DNA of 64,000 nucleotides from Microbulbifer sp. VAAF005 (GCF_030012985.1 NZ_CP120233.1:1905001-1969000), one strand, 5' to 3'; shown: positions 45,790 to 54,686, counted from the first letter of the stretch. The notes: generated from the sequence alone by a model not told the origin. Program-made: numbers and translations.

Positions 45790-47946
45790 TTACCTTCTAC
45801 GAGGTACAGTCAATTTTATCTCTTCCAGAGCTTTAAGTATAATTTTTGTTAGCTGAGTTTGCTTAGGGCGAGTATCATGAAGAATAGACTTCCCCTTTTT
45901 CAAATCCGCGAACTTCCTCTTTGCATCACTGTAAGATAAGAATAATTTTTCCTCGTATTCATACCTTAGCGCAGAAATAGTAGCAAAAAAATTATGACAG
46001 CACATTTTATCGTTTACTCGATAATGACCGCTGGTTGAAGAAACCCACTTTAGCTCTCCTTCTTCAACGCCAAAGTTACCTGCCGCATAAACCGATTCAC
46101 GCTTGGCCAGTGCTGCATGTGGTAAATACTGGGCAAAATGTTTTAGCTTATGCCCTCCTTCCGCATACCCATCGTCAGTAGGGAAATAACGAAGCCTGCC
46201 ATCTTCACCAATCGTAAACATGTATGATCCTGTAGGTAAAGGAAAGCCATTAGCACCAAGTAATTTGTTTTCATCACCATGCTTAGGCAAGATATACATA
46301 AATTCATAATAGCCATCGTATCTAACATGGTCAGCAGTAATACGCAAACGCGTACTTTCCAAACAATCCGAGGCGATATGGCCGTAATTAAGCTCTTTTA
46401 AAATACTGCCCTTTCCAGAACTCTTGGATTCCCTGTACCAGCCCTGGTTAGATGTCCACCGTACATCACCGTTCAGTTCTCGGATTTTATCACTGGTGCT
46501 CTTCTTCCAGGCTGGCTCCCCAAAGTCTAATTGCCCTAGAAATGCTTTAACGGCATAAGCAGCATTCTCGTTCTCAGGATTGGGAAAACTTCTTGTATTT
46601 TTATATTTTTTTAAGTGCTCAATAAATGTTTCCCACTCATTTACTGGATCTGAACTCACTGCATTTGCAGAATCACTTTCACAACCCTTGTCTAAATAGC
46701 CTTCTATATCCTTATAAGTGAAAGGGTTATCATAGATACCTGAAAGATAATCTTCGGCGGGGTCCATGACTTCGTGATAGGTGTGTACTGGCGTTAACAT
46801 TTTTGGATAGCCATTACTTCCATTCCAGTAACCAAAAATTCCAAAAGCCATTGCTCGCATCCTTTGCTCGAACAGCACCCATTCGGATTTGGACGCATTT
46901 TTGCTGGGTTTTAATAGGCACACCATCTCGAATAACCTCGCAGCAGTATGCGAGCGACCGGTCTCAATGGGCATAAAATGATTCCGGGCAGTAATGGTAT
47001 CAGGTGATTTTTCATTTCTAGTGCCCGCCCCCAATCTGCCCTGATCCCATTTTATTTCAGTGTTAACATCGTCTTTTTCTTTCGGTATGCCATTTTTCTT
47101 TAAAACATCGACTCGATGGAGTCCTTTTTTCGTACACTCCCAACGACGTGGCTTATCGGGACTTTGTTTACCTTGGTATGGATGAGGAACGATTTGGCTA
47201 TGCCAAGTGGGAAAAAGGCGGCTATTTCCTCTGGGACTAAAAAGTTCTTTGATATCATGTAAGATAGCAATATTCTCTGAAACCGTAAAATTACGTTTAT
47301 CAAACATCAAACTGAGTCGATCTTTACTGCGTGTCGGATATTTCCAAATGGATTGGCCTAATTTAAGGCTTAAAACGCCTTCATCTTCTCTATATTCCTT
47401 ATAGTCTGGATATGAATTAGCTTCGTTATAGCTACCCGTCCAGTTTGGGAATAAGTTAAGGGGAGTATAGGTCGAAAAATAGTGGCTTAGTATACCAGCC
47501 CTGCCATCCCTATCCCAAAAGATACTGCCTAACGCCCGGCGCAACTCATTAAGCACCTTAGCTGTTGATGTATGCTCGAGTATTTTATTTGCGAGCTCTA
47601 ATTCTTTGTTACGATTTTTTAGCACTCGGCTATTCGACTCATAACAAAGCTGTTTTTTAAAATCATCTTCCGACTTAAAGCCTTTCCACCAAGCTTTAGG
47701 TTCTTTACTTTTAAAACCCAGGGTCGGCCAGATTGAGCCTAATTTAAGCCCGCCGGTGAATTTGAATTCATGAGGCCTTGAAACAACCCAATTTTTCAAC
47801 ACCGTTCTAATTTTATTATACGTAAGTTTTTCTTTGTCTACCTCACCTTTCATTTTTGAATCTGATTTAGCAAATTCAAAGGCTTTTTGAGCCAAGCCAT
47901 CTATCTGATTCTCATTTATTTTAACGCCGTCAACTGAAACTACCAT
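45790..47946 (-). CDS. Large protein of unknown function, antisense to the cassettes
   Basis: 718 aa, the longest gene of the array and the only sizeable one on the minus strand. The N-terminal 600 residues are not recognised: Trp/Tyr/Lys-rich, with no signal peptide and no transmembrane helix. Residues about 585-665 (YMFTIGEDGRLRY...HAALAKRESVYAAGNFGVEEGELKWVSSTSGHYR) follow a pattern of G-x-F-x-I plus HS/HA-A-L plus V-x-AG plus SGHY that I associate with C-terminal modules of secreted or polymorphic-toxin-like proteins. A stop codon just upstream limits the start to 47946. Weak ribosome site. Flanked by IS remnants on both sides, so probably brought in by transposition. Confidence 0.6.
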   Translation of the reverse strand: MVVSVDGVKINENQIDGLAQKAFEFAKSDSKMKGEVDKEKLTYNKIRTVLKNWVVSRPHEFKFTGGLKLGSIWPTLGFKSKEPKAWWKGFKSEDDFKKQLCYESNSRVLKNRNKELELANKILEHTSTAKVLNELRRALGSIFWDRDGRAGILSHYFSTYTPLNLFPNWTGSYNEANSYPDYKEYREDEGVLSLKLGQSIWKYPTRSKDRLSLMFDKRNFTVSENIAILHDIKELFSPRGNSRLFPTWHSQIVPHPYQGKQSPDKPRRWECTKKGLHRVDVLKKNGIPKEKDDVNTEIKWDQGRLGAGTRNEKSPDTITARNHFMPIETGRSHTAARLFEMVCLLKPSKNASKSEWVLFEQRMRAMAFGIFGYWNGSNGYPKMLTPVHTYHEVMDPAEDYLSGIYDNPFTYKDIEGYLDKGCESDSANAVSSDPVNEWETFIEHLKKYKNTRSFPNPENENAAYAVKAFLGQLDFGEPAWKKSTSDKIRELNGDVRWTSNQGWYRESKSSGKGSILKELNYGHIASDCLESTRLRITADHVRYDGYYEFMYILPKHGDENKLLGANGFPLPTGSYMFTIGEDGRLRYFPTDDGYAEGGHKLKHFAQYLPHAALAKRESVYAAGNFGVEEGELKWVSSTSGHYRVNDKMCCHNFFATISALRYEYEEKLFLSYSDAKRKFADLKKGKSILHDTRPKQTQLTKIILKALEEIKLTVPRRR

Positions 47947-48160
47947 GGATACCCGCTATCTCGATGATATTTATTTCCTGAAAGGGTATCGGAAGTTTGA
48001 TGCTAATAATATTTCAAAGCATTACAAAGGATTGCTAAATATTGCAAAACCTGTTGTTGCGTTGGTATTGGCGCATGGGGACTGCTATAGCAGGGCTGTC
48101 CCACATAAATTAGAACAGCCATCCTTTTGATGAGTGGCGTGTTTTCATACTAATTGGATA
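47947..48160 (+). other. Decayed coding stretch, unrecognised
   Basis: A 61-codon frame (LDDIYFLKGYRKFDANNISKHYKGLLNIAKPVVALVLAHGDCYSRA) with no matching family and no ribosome site; probably a gene fragment at the edge of the ISAs1 remnant. Confidence 0.3.
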
Positions 48161-48169
48161 GCGTTATCT

Positions 48170-48345
48170 TTTACATAACTTTGAGGATATAGAATATCCA
48201 CGGGTTGATCGGCAAAAGCCACACCCCCTACCCGATGTTTTAGTTATCATGTTTTGTGGTGCGGAAAGCTGTAGAGGTTTTGTTGATTTCGCAGAATCTA
48301 ACAAAGATCATCTAAAAAATTCACATCTCCAAATAACGGAACACC
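48170..48345 (+). pseudogene. ISAs1-family transposase fragment (N-terminal part)
   Basis: Translates as HNFEDIEYPRVDRQKPHPLPDVLVIMFCGAESCRGFVDFAESNKDHLKNS, the DDE_Tnp_1-associated N-terminal domain of ISAs1/H-repeat transposases (DPRxxRxxxHPLxDILxIxxCAxxxGAExWxxIxxF). No catalytic domain follows. Confidence 0.65.
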
Positions 48346-48518
48346 CTAAAAAACACATTTAGTCGGGTTATTCCAAGCTTAGACCCCAAACAATTAAAGT
48401 GCTGTTTTCTGTAATAGGTTCATGGTATTCAGCAAGAGTTGGGCAACTTGATTGCGACTGATGAGAAGATGTTAAGGTACAGCTTCGATCAAGCTAAAAA
48501 ACAATTTCCAAACATATA

Positions 48519-48890
48519 GTGAGTGCTTTTGCATCTGAAGCTCGGCTTATCCTTGTACAGCAAAAGGTAGAAAAAAATAGAATGAGATTACGGCCACACG
48601 TAAATGCTCTGGCCGATGCCGAGGGCCAAACCATCATGCTGCAGCAGTACCCAGAGCCCAGTGCCCAGTGCCCAGTGCCAACAAAATCGATGAAGAAGCG
48701 AAAAGCGCTGTCGCCAGCGCTGAAGTAAACCATCGAAGGAGTGCGCAATATTCGCAGTGAAATGAATATTTCACTAGTGAGGAAAGGCCCGCTGATCCTA
48801 CGCAATGGCTCTACACGCGATAGAGAGTTTCTAGTTCAGGCGCAAACCCTACTAACCAAGCTATCCAGCCTTTAGACGGTCATCTGGCTA
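48519..48890 (+). pseudogene. Decayed duplicate of the 3' region of valS
   Basis: Stretches such as CAAACCATCATGCTGCAGCA, CGCAGTGAAATGAATATTTC and CTGATCCTACGCAATGGCTC match valS around 20870-21165 ([19 protein letters not shown]... through [16 protein letters not shown]) in order. Several indels and stops. A small CCCAGTGCCCAGTGCC expansion lies inside. It is 27.5 kb downstream of valS and ends beside a fragment of intron. Confidence 0.82.
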
Positions 48891-48907
48891 GAGACTGGTG
48901 ATTCAAC

Positions 48908-48939
48908 AACATTTTAGTTCGCGCCCATGCAGGGCGTGC
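48908..48939 (-). mobile_element. Group IIC-attC intron m, 5' terminal remnant
   Basis: CATTTTAGTTCGCGCCCATG then CAGGGCGTGC, the first 30 bases of the intron in complement, followed by CAAGG. The rest is lost at the valS-fragment junction. Confidence 0.65.
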
Positions 48940-49358
48940 CAAGGGGCTACACCATACAAATTCGAATTGTCACCTTTTATGTCAAAATATGTACAAAGCC
49001 GGCATCAGAATTTGCTCGGTGAGCCAGGCACTTAGTTTTATACACAAGTATTTTTGTTCATATCGGCCCCGAGTTATGCTCTGAACTAGTAGACGAGATA
49101 TTACCTAAATCACTTAAGATCCAATTTTGATGTAAGATAGAGGGTCTTATTTGTACTATAAGAATACTAAATCAGAGCGAATTCACTATTTGTTATAGGT
49201 TTTATGGCCCTCAGGTCTGCAAACGGTACTGTTGGATATAGTCTATGCGAATTTTAGGGCTACATTAAGCTAGTGCTGCAGTGTAGGGACATTGAGTAAT
49301 ACTTAAAAGGTGTGTATAAAATACAGGCCGAGCTTTATAAAAATAAGGGAGATTCTAA
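48940..49358. other. Long AT-rich leader before the amidohydrolase gene, no gene seen
   Basis: Starts with CAAGGGGCTA (attC remainder). No core site or gene recognised. May hold the promoter of the downstream gene. Confidence 0.4.
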
Positions 49359-50624
49359 TTGATAAAATTCCTAAAATATTTTGCCAGCTTTGGTGTCCTT
49401 GGTGGGATCGCATTTATAGTCGCCTACAACCATAATCTATATGTTTGGGAGCAACCAAGTAGAAGCATGTGGATTAGCAATGGTAGCTTATTTGATGGTA
49501 CAGGTACGTTGCCCATTGAGAACCCTGGAATCCTTGTAGAGGATGGTAAAATTTCTTGTCTGGGAGATACTTGTGAAGTACCAATAGATGCTATTCAAGT
49601 TGATGCAGCAGGTAAATCAATTGTACCTGGCCTCATAGAGCTTCACGGTCATTTTTTCAGTGGTAAAGCTGATTCTAGCGAGAGCAGCTTACCTGTAATG
49701 ATTTGGAATTCGATCCGATTGCAACCAGATGTTAGGCGGAAGCTGGTCGAATCAGGTATTACAAGTTATCGTTCCGTCGGCGATCCCAGCTCGGGAATTT
49801 ATAAGCTAAAAAAATCACTTGACGACCAGGAGGTCGCTGGACCACATATGTTTATTGCAGGGCCTATATTTACTGCTCCTGGTGGACATCCGGTTCAAAG
49901 AATACCAAATCGGATGATCGAGCAAATGGTCGTGCAATCCGATGATCCAAAATATGTAAAGGAGAAAATCGCTGCTCTGGTTGAGCAAGGCATTGACGGT
50001 ATTAAAGCCGTCTATCAGGGCCATACAAATGAACAGGGCGAAATCACGTTACCACGCATCTCAAAGGAAACCTTGCAGACTATTACGACGGAAGCCCGCA
50101 AGCATGGGCTTTGGGTTGCGGTACACACAGGCTCTCCACAAGAAACTAATGAAGCTATTAAAGCTGGTATAACTACCATTGAACATGGTGTGCGACATGG
50201 CAATCTCATTAGCCCAGAATCAATGCAATTAATTGTCAAGCACAAAATAGTTTATGTACCAACTTTAGGTCGAGAACCCAAGGGACACCTGAATATACCG
50301 GCCTTACACGAGGCTGGTGTTCAATTTGGTGTTGGCACTGATACACAAGGCAAAATGATTGTTGGTGACAGCTACCACAATGAATTGTCACGCATGGTTG
50401 AAGCTGGATTACCCGATGTAAAAGCACTTTTAGCCGCCACTAGAAATGGGGCCGAAGCTTTGGGGTTAATTGATCAAATGGGGACCATTGAAGTTGGTAA
50501 ATCTGCTGACCTACTACTTGTCGATGGTCAGCCTTGGAGTGATATTCGTGACCTTAAAAATATCAAGATGGTTGTTTTATCGGGACGAATCGCGTTGGAT
50601 AAACGTGAACTGACATCTATGTAA
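49359..50624 (+). CDS. Membrane-anchored amidohydrolase-family protein
   Basis: 421 aa from TTG, after AAGGGAGATTCTAA. N-terminal hydrophobic anchor (residues 5-23), then an amidohydrolase/imidazolonepropionase-like TIM barrel: composite beta-sandwich start NGSLFDGTGTLPIENPGILVEDGKI, VPGLIELHGHF (H96, H98), GIKAVYQGH, LWVAVHTGSP, TIEHGVRHG, FGVGTDTQG and the C-terminal AATRNGAEALGLIDQMGTIEVGKSADLLLVDG. Likely a periplasmic-facing metal hydrolase on an amide, lactone or cyclic substrate; exact reaction unknown. It is larger than a typical cassette gene. Confidence 0.8.
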   Translation: MIKFLKYFASFGVLGGIAFIVAYNHNLYVWEQPSRSMWISNGSLFDGTGTLPIENPGILVEDGKISCLGDTCEVPIDAIQVDAAGKSIVPGLIELHGHFFSGKADSSESSLPVMIWNSIRLQPDVRRKLVESGITSYRSVGDPSSGIYKLKKSLDDQEVAGPHMFIAGPIFTAPGGHPVQRIPNRMIEQMVVQSDDPKYVKEKIAALVEQGIDGIKAVYQGHTNEQGEITLPRISKETLQTITTEARKHGLWVAVHTGSPQETNEAIKAGITTIEHGVRHGNLISPESMQLIVKHKIVYVPTLGREPKGHLNIPALHEAGVQFGVGTDTQGKMIVGDSYHNELSRMVEAGLPDVKALLAATRNGAEALGLIDQMGTIEVGKSADLLLVDGQPWSDIRDLKNIKMVVLSGRIALDKRELTSM

Positions 50625-50654
50625 ATACTCTGTTCCGCCTTTAACGATCTATAA

Positions 50655-51093
50655 ATCGGGTAGCCGGTAGTTACTATCTACCGGTCCCCACACCACCCAT
50701 CGTGCGAGTCCGCAATGTGCGGCTCGCTATCGGTAATGAACATCTACCCAGCGATCACGCAACGATATCAATCGAGCACACTGAAGGTTAACTACAGCAG
50801 GTTAAGCAGATCTCCACAGTTAAGGACGTGAACGGTTTATACACAACTATATCATTTACTCTACCCGTTAGATCATATGGCTTAGGTGTCCTTAGCCACC
50901 TCACCTCCAGGCTAAGCCTTATAGGATGTTTCTATTCGTCAGTTCGTAGTTTTGCTATCGGCTTCCTCCCCACAAGACCTCTCAGTATTGCAGTTGCCAT
51001 TCGCTGTTAGTTAGCATTTAATGGAATCCATTAAATGGTGATCTTCCTACAGGGGACTTTCACTCCATTAGTTCACGCCCATGCTGGGCGTAC
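50655..51093 (-). mobile_element. Group IIC-attC intron n (439 bp)
   Basis: Canonical ends and flanks (TAA, CAAG). Its internal deletion differs from that in f/h/j: CTACCCAGCGATCACGCAAC then GAAGGTTAACTACAGCAGG. Confidence 0.82.
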
Positions 51094-51160
51094 CAAGTCA
51101 ATCAATGCTACCCCTTCGGGGCTGGACCTCCAAACTAAGTGCTCCGGCCCATTATTGAGA
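51094..51160 (+). repeat. attC remainder after intron n
   Basis: CAAGTCAATCAATG pairs with CATTATTGAGAC; internal CCCCTTCGGGGCTGGAC hairpin like that after intron h. Confidence 0.55.
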
Positions 51161-51174
51161 CGATAAGTGAAATA

Positions 51175-51885
51175 ATGAAATACATTCCATTACTCTTACT
51201 ATTGTTGTGGGCTATATCAGAAAATGTTTTTGGGTGTATGAAAGTTTCTCCCTTCATGCTGAAGGAGTATGAGGGTATGTCAGTCTATGAATCGAATTTG
51301 GCGTCGAGTGATATTGCTTTTCGAGGGTACTTAATACAAGCAGAAACTACAGCACGATCAGCTCAAGATGAGGGCGGTGTAAGAATCTATAAGTATCTCA
51401 TAATTGAGCCATTTAAAGGGAATATTAAAAAAAATGAGATTGTGGAGGTATCACAAAATCGTACTTATTGTAGTTTTAACTATAGTATCGACAAAGAACA
51501 TTTAGTTTATCTTACAAAAGATAAAAACGGATTATATCAATTTGGCATGGCTCACTCTGGCCCACTGTATGATCAAACTCTTGATATGGAAAAGAAGGAA
51601 GATGTAGAGCTTTATCAAGAGATCGTAGAAGCCGGTTTAGGATCTGATTATGTGGTCCGATCATATTTTCCCGACGGGACGCCAAGAATTTACACGTATA
51701 GTATTAAAAAAAGCTGGACAAAGTTCGTGCCGCCGGTAGTTTCTAGCTGCCGGCCCCCACACCACCCATCCTACAGGTCCACAAGGGATGGTTACCCATC
51801 CGTAATGAAGCTCTGTTTTGCTTGCGGCTTCGTCCCACAAACCTCACGATGTTGCAGTTGCCATTCTCTGGTAGTTGGCATTTAA
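51175..51885 (+). CDS. Exported cassette protein whose 3' end reads into intron o
   Basis: 236 aa from the ATG at 51175 (KYIPLLLLLLWAISENVFGC), a clear signal peptide; 12 extra codons are open upstream. The mature part has YLIQAETT...KYLIIEPFKGNIKKNEIVEVSQNRTYCSFNY, which suggests a beta-sandwich domain. The last 50 residues, from about KFVPPVVSSCRPPHHPSY, are translated from intron sequence, because a deletion removed the gene's own end and the intron terminus. Function unknown; natural length is probably about 190 aa. Confidence 0.6.
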   Translation: MKYIPLLLLLLWAISENVFGCMKVSPFMLKEYEGMSVYESNLASSDIAFRGYLIQAETTARSAQDEGGVRIYKYLIIEPFKGNIKKNEIVEVSQNRTYCSFNYSIDKEHLVYLTKDKNGLYQFGMAHSGPLYDQTLDMEKKEDVELYQEIVEAGLGSDYVVRSYFPDGTPRIYTYSIKKSWTKFVPPVVSSCRPPHHPSYRSTRDGYPSVMKLCFACGFVPQTSRCCSCHSLVVGI

Positions 51886-51957
51886 TGGAATCCATTAAAT
51901 GGTGATCTTCCTACAGGGGACTTTCACCCCATTAGCTCACGCCCACGCTGGGCGTAC
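51731..51957 (-). mobile_element. Group IIC-attC intron o, truncated and internally deleted
   Basis: Lacks the terminal ATCGGGTAG; starts at CCGGTAGTTTCTAGCTGCCGG and jumps from CCGTAATGAAGCTCTG to TTTTGCTTGCGGCTTCG. The right end is normal (GGGCGTAC). Right flank CATGC. Confidence 0.75.
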
Positions 51958-52029
51958 CATGCGCAGACTGGCGGACCAGTTATCCAATCGTTCCTCACTA
52001 CAAACTGCCCACAGCTATGGGCGTTATAC
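51958..52029 (+). repeat. attC remainder after intron o
   Basis: CATGCGCAGACTGGCGG... to core GTTATAC at 52023-52029. The downstream gene's first ATG lies just before the core. Confidence 0.55.
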
Positions 52030-52475
52030 TAGGTAGGGTCTTGAAGAAATCTTACAGTTACAGCCCTGCAAATGGGAAAGGACAACCCGATGGAGAATAC
52101 TCTATAGTGGTTTCCGATGGTACACGTAAATTAGTGTTACCGGGAGATGAGCTGCGCCATGAATATTCATGTGGTGATCTTACTCTGCTGATTTCTAGTT
52201 ATGATTATTACGATGGTGTAAGTTATTGGTATAGCCTGCTTGGTAAAAATGGCAGCATCATAGATCGCGTTTCAACACCAGATAGATTCGGATTTATTGA
52301 AGATCTCACAGTCGAAGGTGAAGACCTCTTGGAGTTCGGCATCTTTGATAGTAATGAGCGTTGGCGGCTACGTATTTGCGAACTTGGCTTCAGGTCTTTC
52401 TCTTGGGAGGCCATTTTTCAGAGAGAGCCTAAATTTTGGTTTCGTCGGCATTACCTAAAACTAGAAAAGGTATAA
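52017..52475 (+). CDS. Cassette protein of unknown function
   Basis: 152 aa from the ATG at 52017, which lies inside the attC right end (ATGGGCGTTATAC); a TTG at 52041 (LKKSYSYSP) is an alternative within the mobile unit. Soluble and beta-rich, with Trp/Tyr clusters (YDYYDGVSYWYSLLGKNGSIIDRV). No recognised family. An attC-like site starts at its stop. Confidence 0.55.
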   Translation: MGVILGRVLKKSYSYSPANGKGQPDGEYSIVVSDGTRKLVLPGDELRHEYSCGDLTLLISSYDYYDGVSYWYSLLGKNGSIIDRVSTPDRFGFIEDLTVEGEDLLEFGIFDSNERWRLRICELGFRSFSWEAIFQREPKFWFRRHYLKLEKV

Positions 52476-52527
52476 CAAGGCATTTCACACGTTCCAGCAG
52501 TCAAAGCTGTGCTTTGCCTGTCGGGTA
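52472..52527 (+). repeat. attC-like site after the gene at 52017
   Basis: ATAACAAGGCATTTCACACG... TGCTTTGCCTGTCGGG; left end consensus, right core degenerate. Not interrupted by an intron. Confidence 0.5.
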
Positions 52528-52557
52528 AAAATGGCATTCGGCGTTCAAGGAAGAGCA

Positions 52558-52902
52558 GTGAAGGTAGCTATCATATTAGTACTAGCAATAATTGGTAATC
52601 CTGCTTGGGGTAATAGCCTCAATACTGTCGAAAAAATACAGAAGAGTATTTCTGAAAATCTTTCGCAAGGCGACAGTCAGCAAGTAATTGAAGAATACTT
52701 AACTTCAACCAACATTGCGCACTCTTATGACAAGCATTCTTTTAGGTATCAAGCCATCGTACGAGAAAATGAGGCTGACTGTAAATTTGAATCTATATTT
52801 CTTTGGCTACTCTATGACTGCACCATTCAAATATATATCAACTTAAACGAGCAAGGAGGCTACAAAGACCATGAGGTTTACCAAAGTTATTCTGGCTTGT
52901 AG
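52558..52902 (+). CDS. Small exported protein, unknown
   Basis: 114 aa from the GTG at 52558, chosen because AAGGAAGAGCA precedes it and it yields a signal peptide (VKVAIILVLAIIGNPAWGNS). An in-frame ATG at 52531 adds nine residues. The mature part is acidic with two Cys (ADCKF...LYDCTI). No family recognised. Confidence 0.5.
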   Translation: MKVAIILVLAIIGNPAWGNSLNTVEKIQKSISENLSQGDSQQVIEEYLTSTNIAHSYDKHSFRYQAIVRENEADCKFESIFLWLLYDCTIQIYINLNEQGGYKDHEVYQSYSGL

Positions 52903-53232
52903 CATTGCAATGCATAACAAGTAACTATTGTTGCCGGTCAAATTTTCAAACCATACTTTCACCCCATATATCCATGGCATTGGCTCAGATTCCGTCCGGG
53001 CATTTGTCACAAGTTTCGCGGAGAAATTTCTATAAGCTCTTAAGATTATTTGTCAGGTTGCTCTTACGCTGCCCGCGGCTCCCTTTATACAACACTCCCG
53101 AGCGTGATATAACCAGGCACACCGTGAACGGCCAGAAAGCAGGCCAGGGCCTCGCTAACGCTCGCCCCGTGTACGCGTCACTATGCATTACAGTTGACAG
53201 AAGCTTATACTCTCCCCTGAGGTAAAGCACAC
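52903..53232. other. Right edge of the main array, no clear gene
   Basis: Contains ATAACAAGTAACTATTGTTG, possibly a decayed attC, then unassigned sequence with a GCCAGGGCCTCGCTAACGCT motif. The 106-codon frame on + has no ribosome site. Confidence 0.35.
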
Positions 53233-53493
53233 TTAATAACGAACCGCCCGATTCATGGCCCCATCAGACAAGATACTTTGCCCATTAATGTATCGGGCTT
53301 CATGAGAGGCGAGAAAGACACAGGTCTGCCCGATTTCTTCGAACGTCGCAGTGCGCTGTGCAGGTATGGACCTGCGGGCAAACTCCGACAGGTTTACATT
53401 TTCACAGAAGCCCGGCATTAGATTATTCATGCGAATATTGAATCTTGCATAGCGATCACCATAGAACGGAGCCTTAAGTGTTAAGCGAATCAT
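53233..53493 (-). pseudogene. C-terminal fragment of a short-chain dehydrogenase (SDR)
   Basis: 86 codons: YGDRYARFNIRMNNLMPGFCENV... EEIGQTCVFLASHEARYINGQSILSDGAMNRAVRY, the C-terminal third of an SDR (R-x-N-xx-PG and FLAS...Y-I-x-GQ-xx-x-DGG blocks, the last with A for G). The NAD-binding and catalytic parts are missing, so it is a fragment. Confidence 0.75.
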
Positions 53494-53564
53494 ATCAATA
53501 TGCTAAAAGAATATTTAAACCTTAGAATATTAGGGGCTTTTCTATTAATTTCAGTATTTTGTCC

Positions 53565-53858
53565 ATGCATGTAGGCTATTACGATACTGTATTATTTATT
53601 CCACTTATAATTAGCATCCCCTTTCTTGGATACAAAACGGAATCAAACGATAGAGCTGAAGTGTGGCCGCACAAGTTGTTATATTTTATATACGCTAGTT
53701 TGGGCACACTCCTAGGACGGCATGTTGATCCCCATGCTTTATTATTCATTAAGTCAATATTTGACAATATTATTATTGTTTCATTGCTATGTTTAGGTGT
53801 ATTCTTAATTTATTATGGTAACACGATTAAAAAATTATCAGAGAAAAGTGAAGCATAA
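53565..53858 (+). CDS. Small membrane protein, possibly frameshifted at its start
   Basis: 97 aa from the ATG at 53565 with two main hydrophobic segments (about 9-25 and 65-82). An upstream frame from the ATG at 53500 (MLKEYLNLRILGAFLLISVF) ends at 53572 and would fuse to it after a one-base change, adding a first helix. No family recognised. Confidence 0.4.
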   Translation: MHVGYYDTVLFIPLIISIPFLGYKTESNDRAEVWPHKLLYFIYASLGTLLGRHVDPHALLFIKSIFDNIIIVSLLCLGVFLIYYGNTIKKLSEKSEA

Positions 53859-53960
53859 AAAACAGAATAAGTATAAGCAGGTTACTACGAGCTTTTGGCT
53901 CTTCTCGGGAAGACCCACACTCCACACCAACCTCCCTGTTGTAGTCATTAAGGAGATATC

Positions 53961-54491
53961 ATGAGTAGCAAGGAAGACCCTAAAGGGCTATCCGGTTGGC
54001 TTATATTAGTCGGAATTGGTGTCGTACTAGGCCCAATCAGGCTATTTACAACTACCTTCCCTATATTTCAACCAATATTCGTTGATGGTACATGGGAAGC
54101 TTTAACAACCGTGGACTCAGAAGCCTACAATCCACTGTGGGCGCCAATTTTAATTGGTGAGATTGCATACAATGTAGCAATGTTCGTAGCTCTAATATAT
54201 TTAGCATTTCTATTTTTCAGCAAGCACTATCTTTTTCCATCAATTTATATCTTAATAGTAGTTATTTCATTGATTATTATACCTTTAGACGCATGGCTAA
54301 TACAGTTTGTCATGCCTAATGAGCCGATTTTTGATCCAGAAATAGCGAACGAATTTTTTAGGGTTCTGATAGGTGGAATCATATGGGTCCCATATATGCT
54401 GCTCTCCAAAAGGGTTAAGGCAACCTTTGTTGAGGGAATGCCTAACAAATCAGGCCAGCTGGACGCTAGTGGAACTGGTGCCTCTGCTTGA
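53961..54491 (+). CDS. DUF2569-type membrane protein
   Basis: 176 aa. GLSGWLILVGIGVVLGPIRL at the N-terminus and four hydrophobic helices match DUF2569 (G-W-L-x-L-x-x-I). Excellent ribosome site (TTAAGGAGATATC). Function unknown; the family often accompanies small membrane stress genes. Confidence 0.7.
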   Translation: MSSKEDPKGLSGWLILVGIGVVLGPIRLFTTTFPIFQPIFVDGTWEALTTVDSEAYNPLWAPILIGEIAYNVAMFVALIYLAFLFFSKHYLFPSIYILIVVISLIIIPLDAWLIQFVMPNEPIFDPEIANEFFRVLIGGIIWVPYMLLSKRVKATFVEGMPNKSGQLDASGTGASA

Positions 54492-54686
54492 AACATTAGA
54501 TGTAAGAGATGATCCAAGGATACTTTCAATCTGAAAGCAAATGCTATCTTAGAGGCACTTTAAGCACTTCTTATTATTTGATGGTTCTGGTGGCGCGTAT
54601 AAAAGGGGAATAAACAGTCAGTATGAGAGAGGAAAGAATGAAGTGGCTTAAGATAAGCCACTTCTGTCACAAACGGCTAATATCTG

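Noticed and set aside
27370-51957. The repeated elements as a CRISPR array
   Set aside because: The units are 130-710 bp, separated by whole genes, and have intron-type ends; no short repeats with regular spacers and no cas genes.
53561-53767. Minus-strand frame opposite the small membrane protein at 53565
   Set aside because: No ribosome site or motif; the + strand gene has the membrane-protein pattern.
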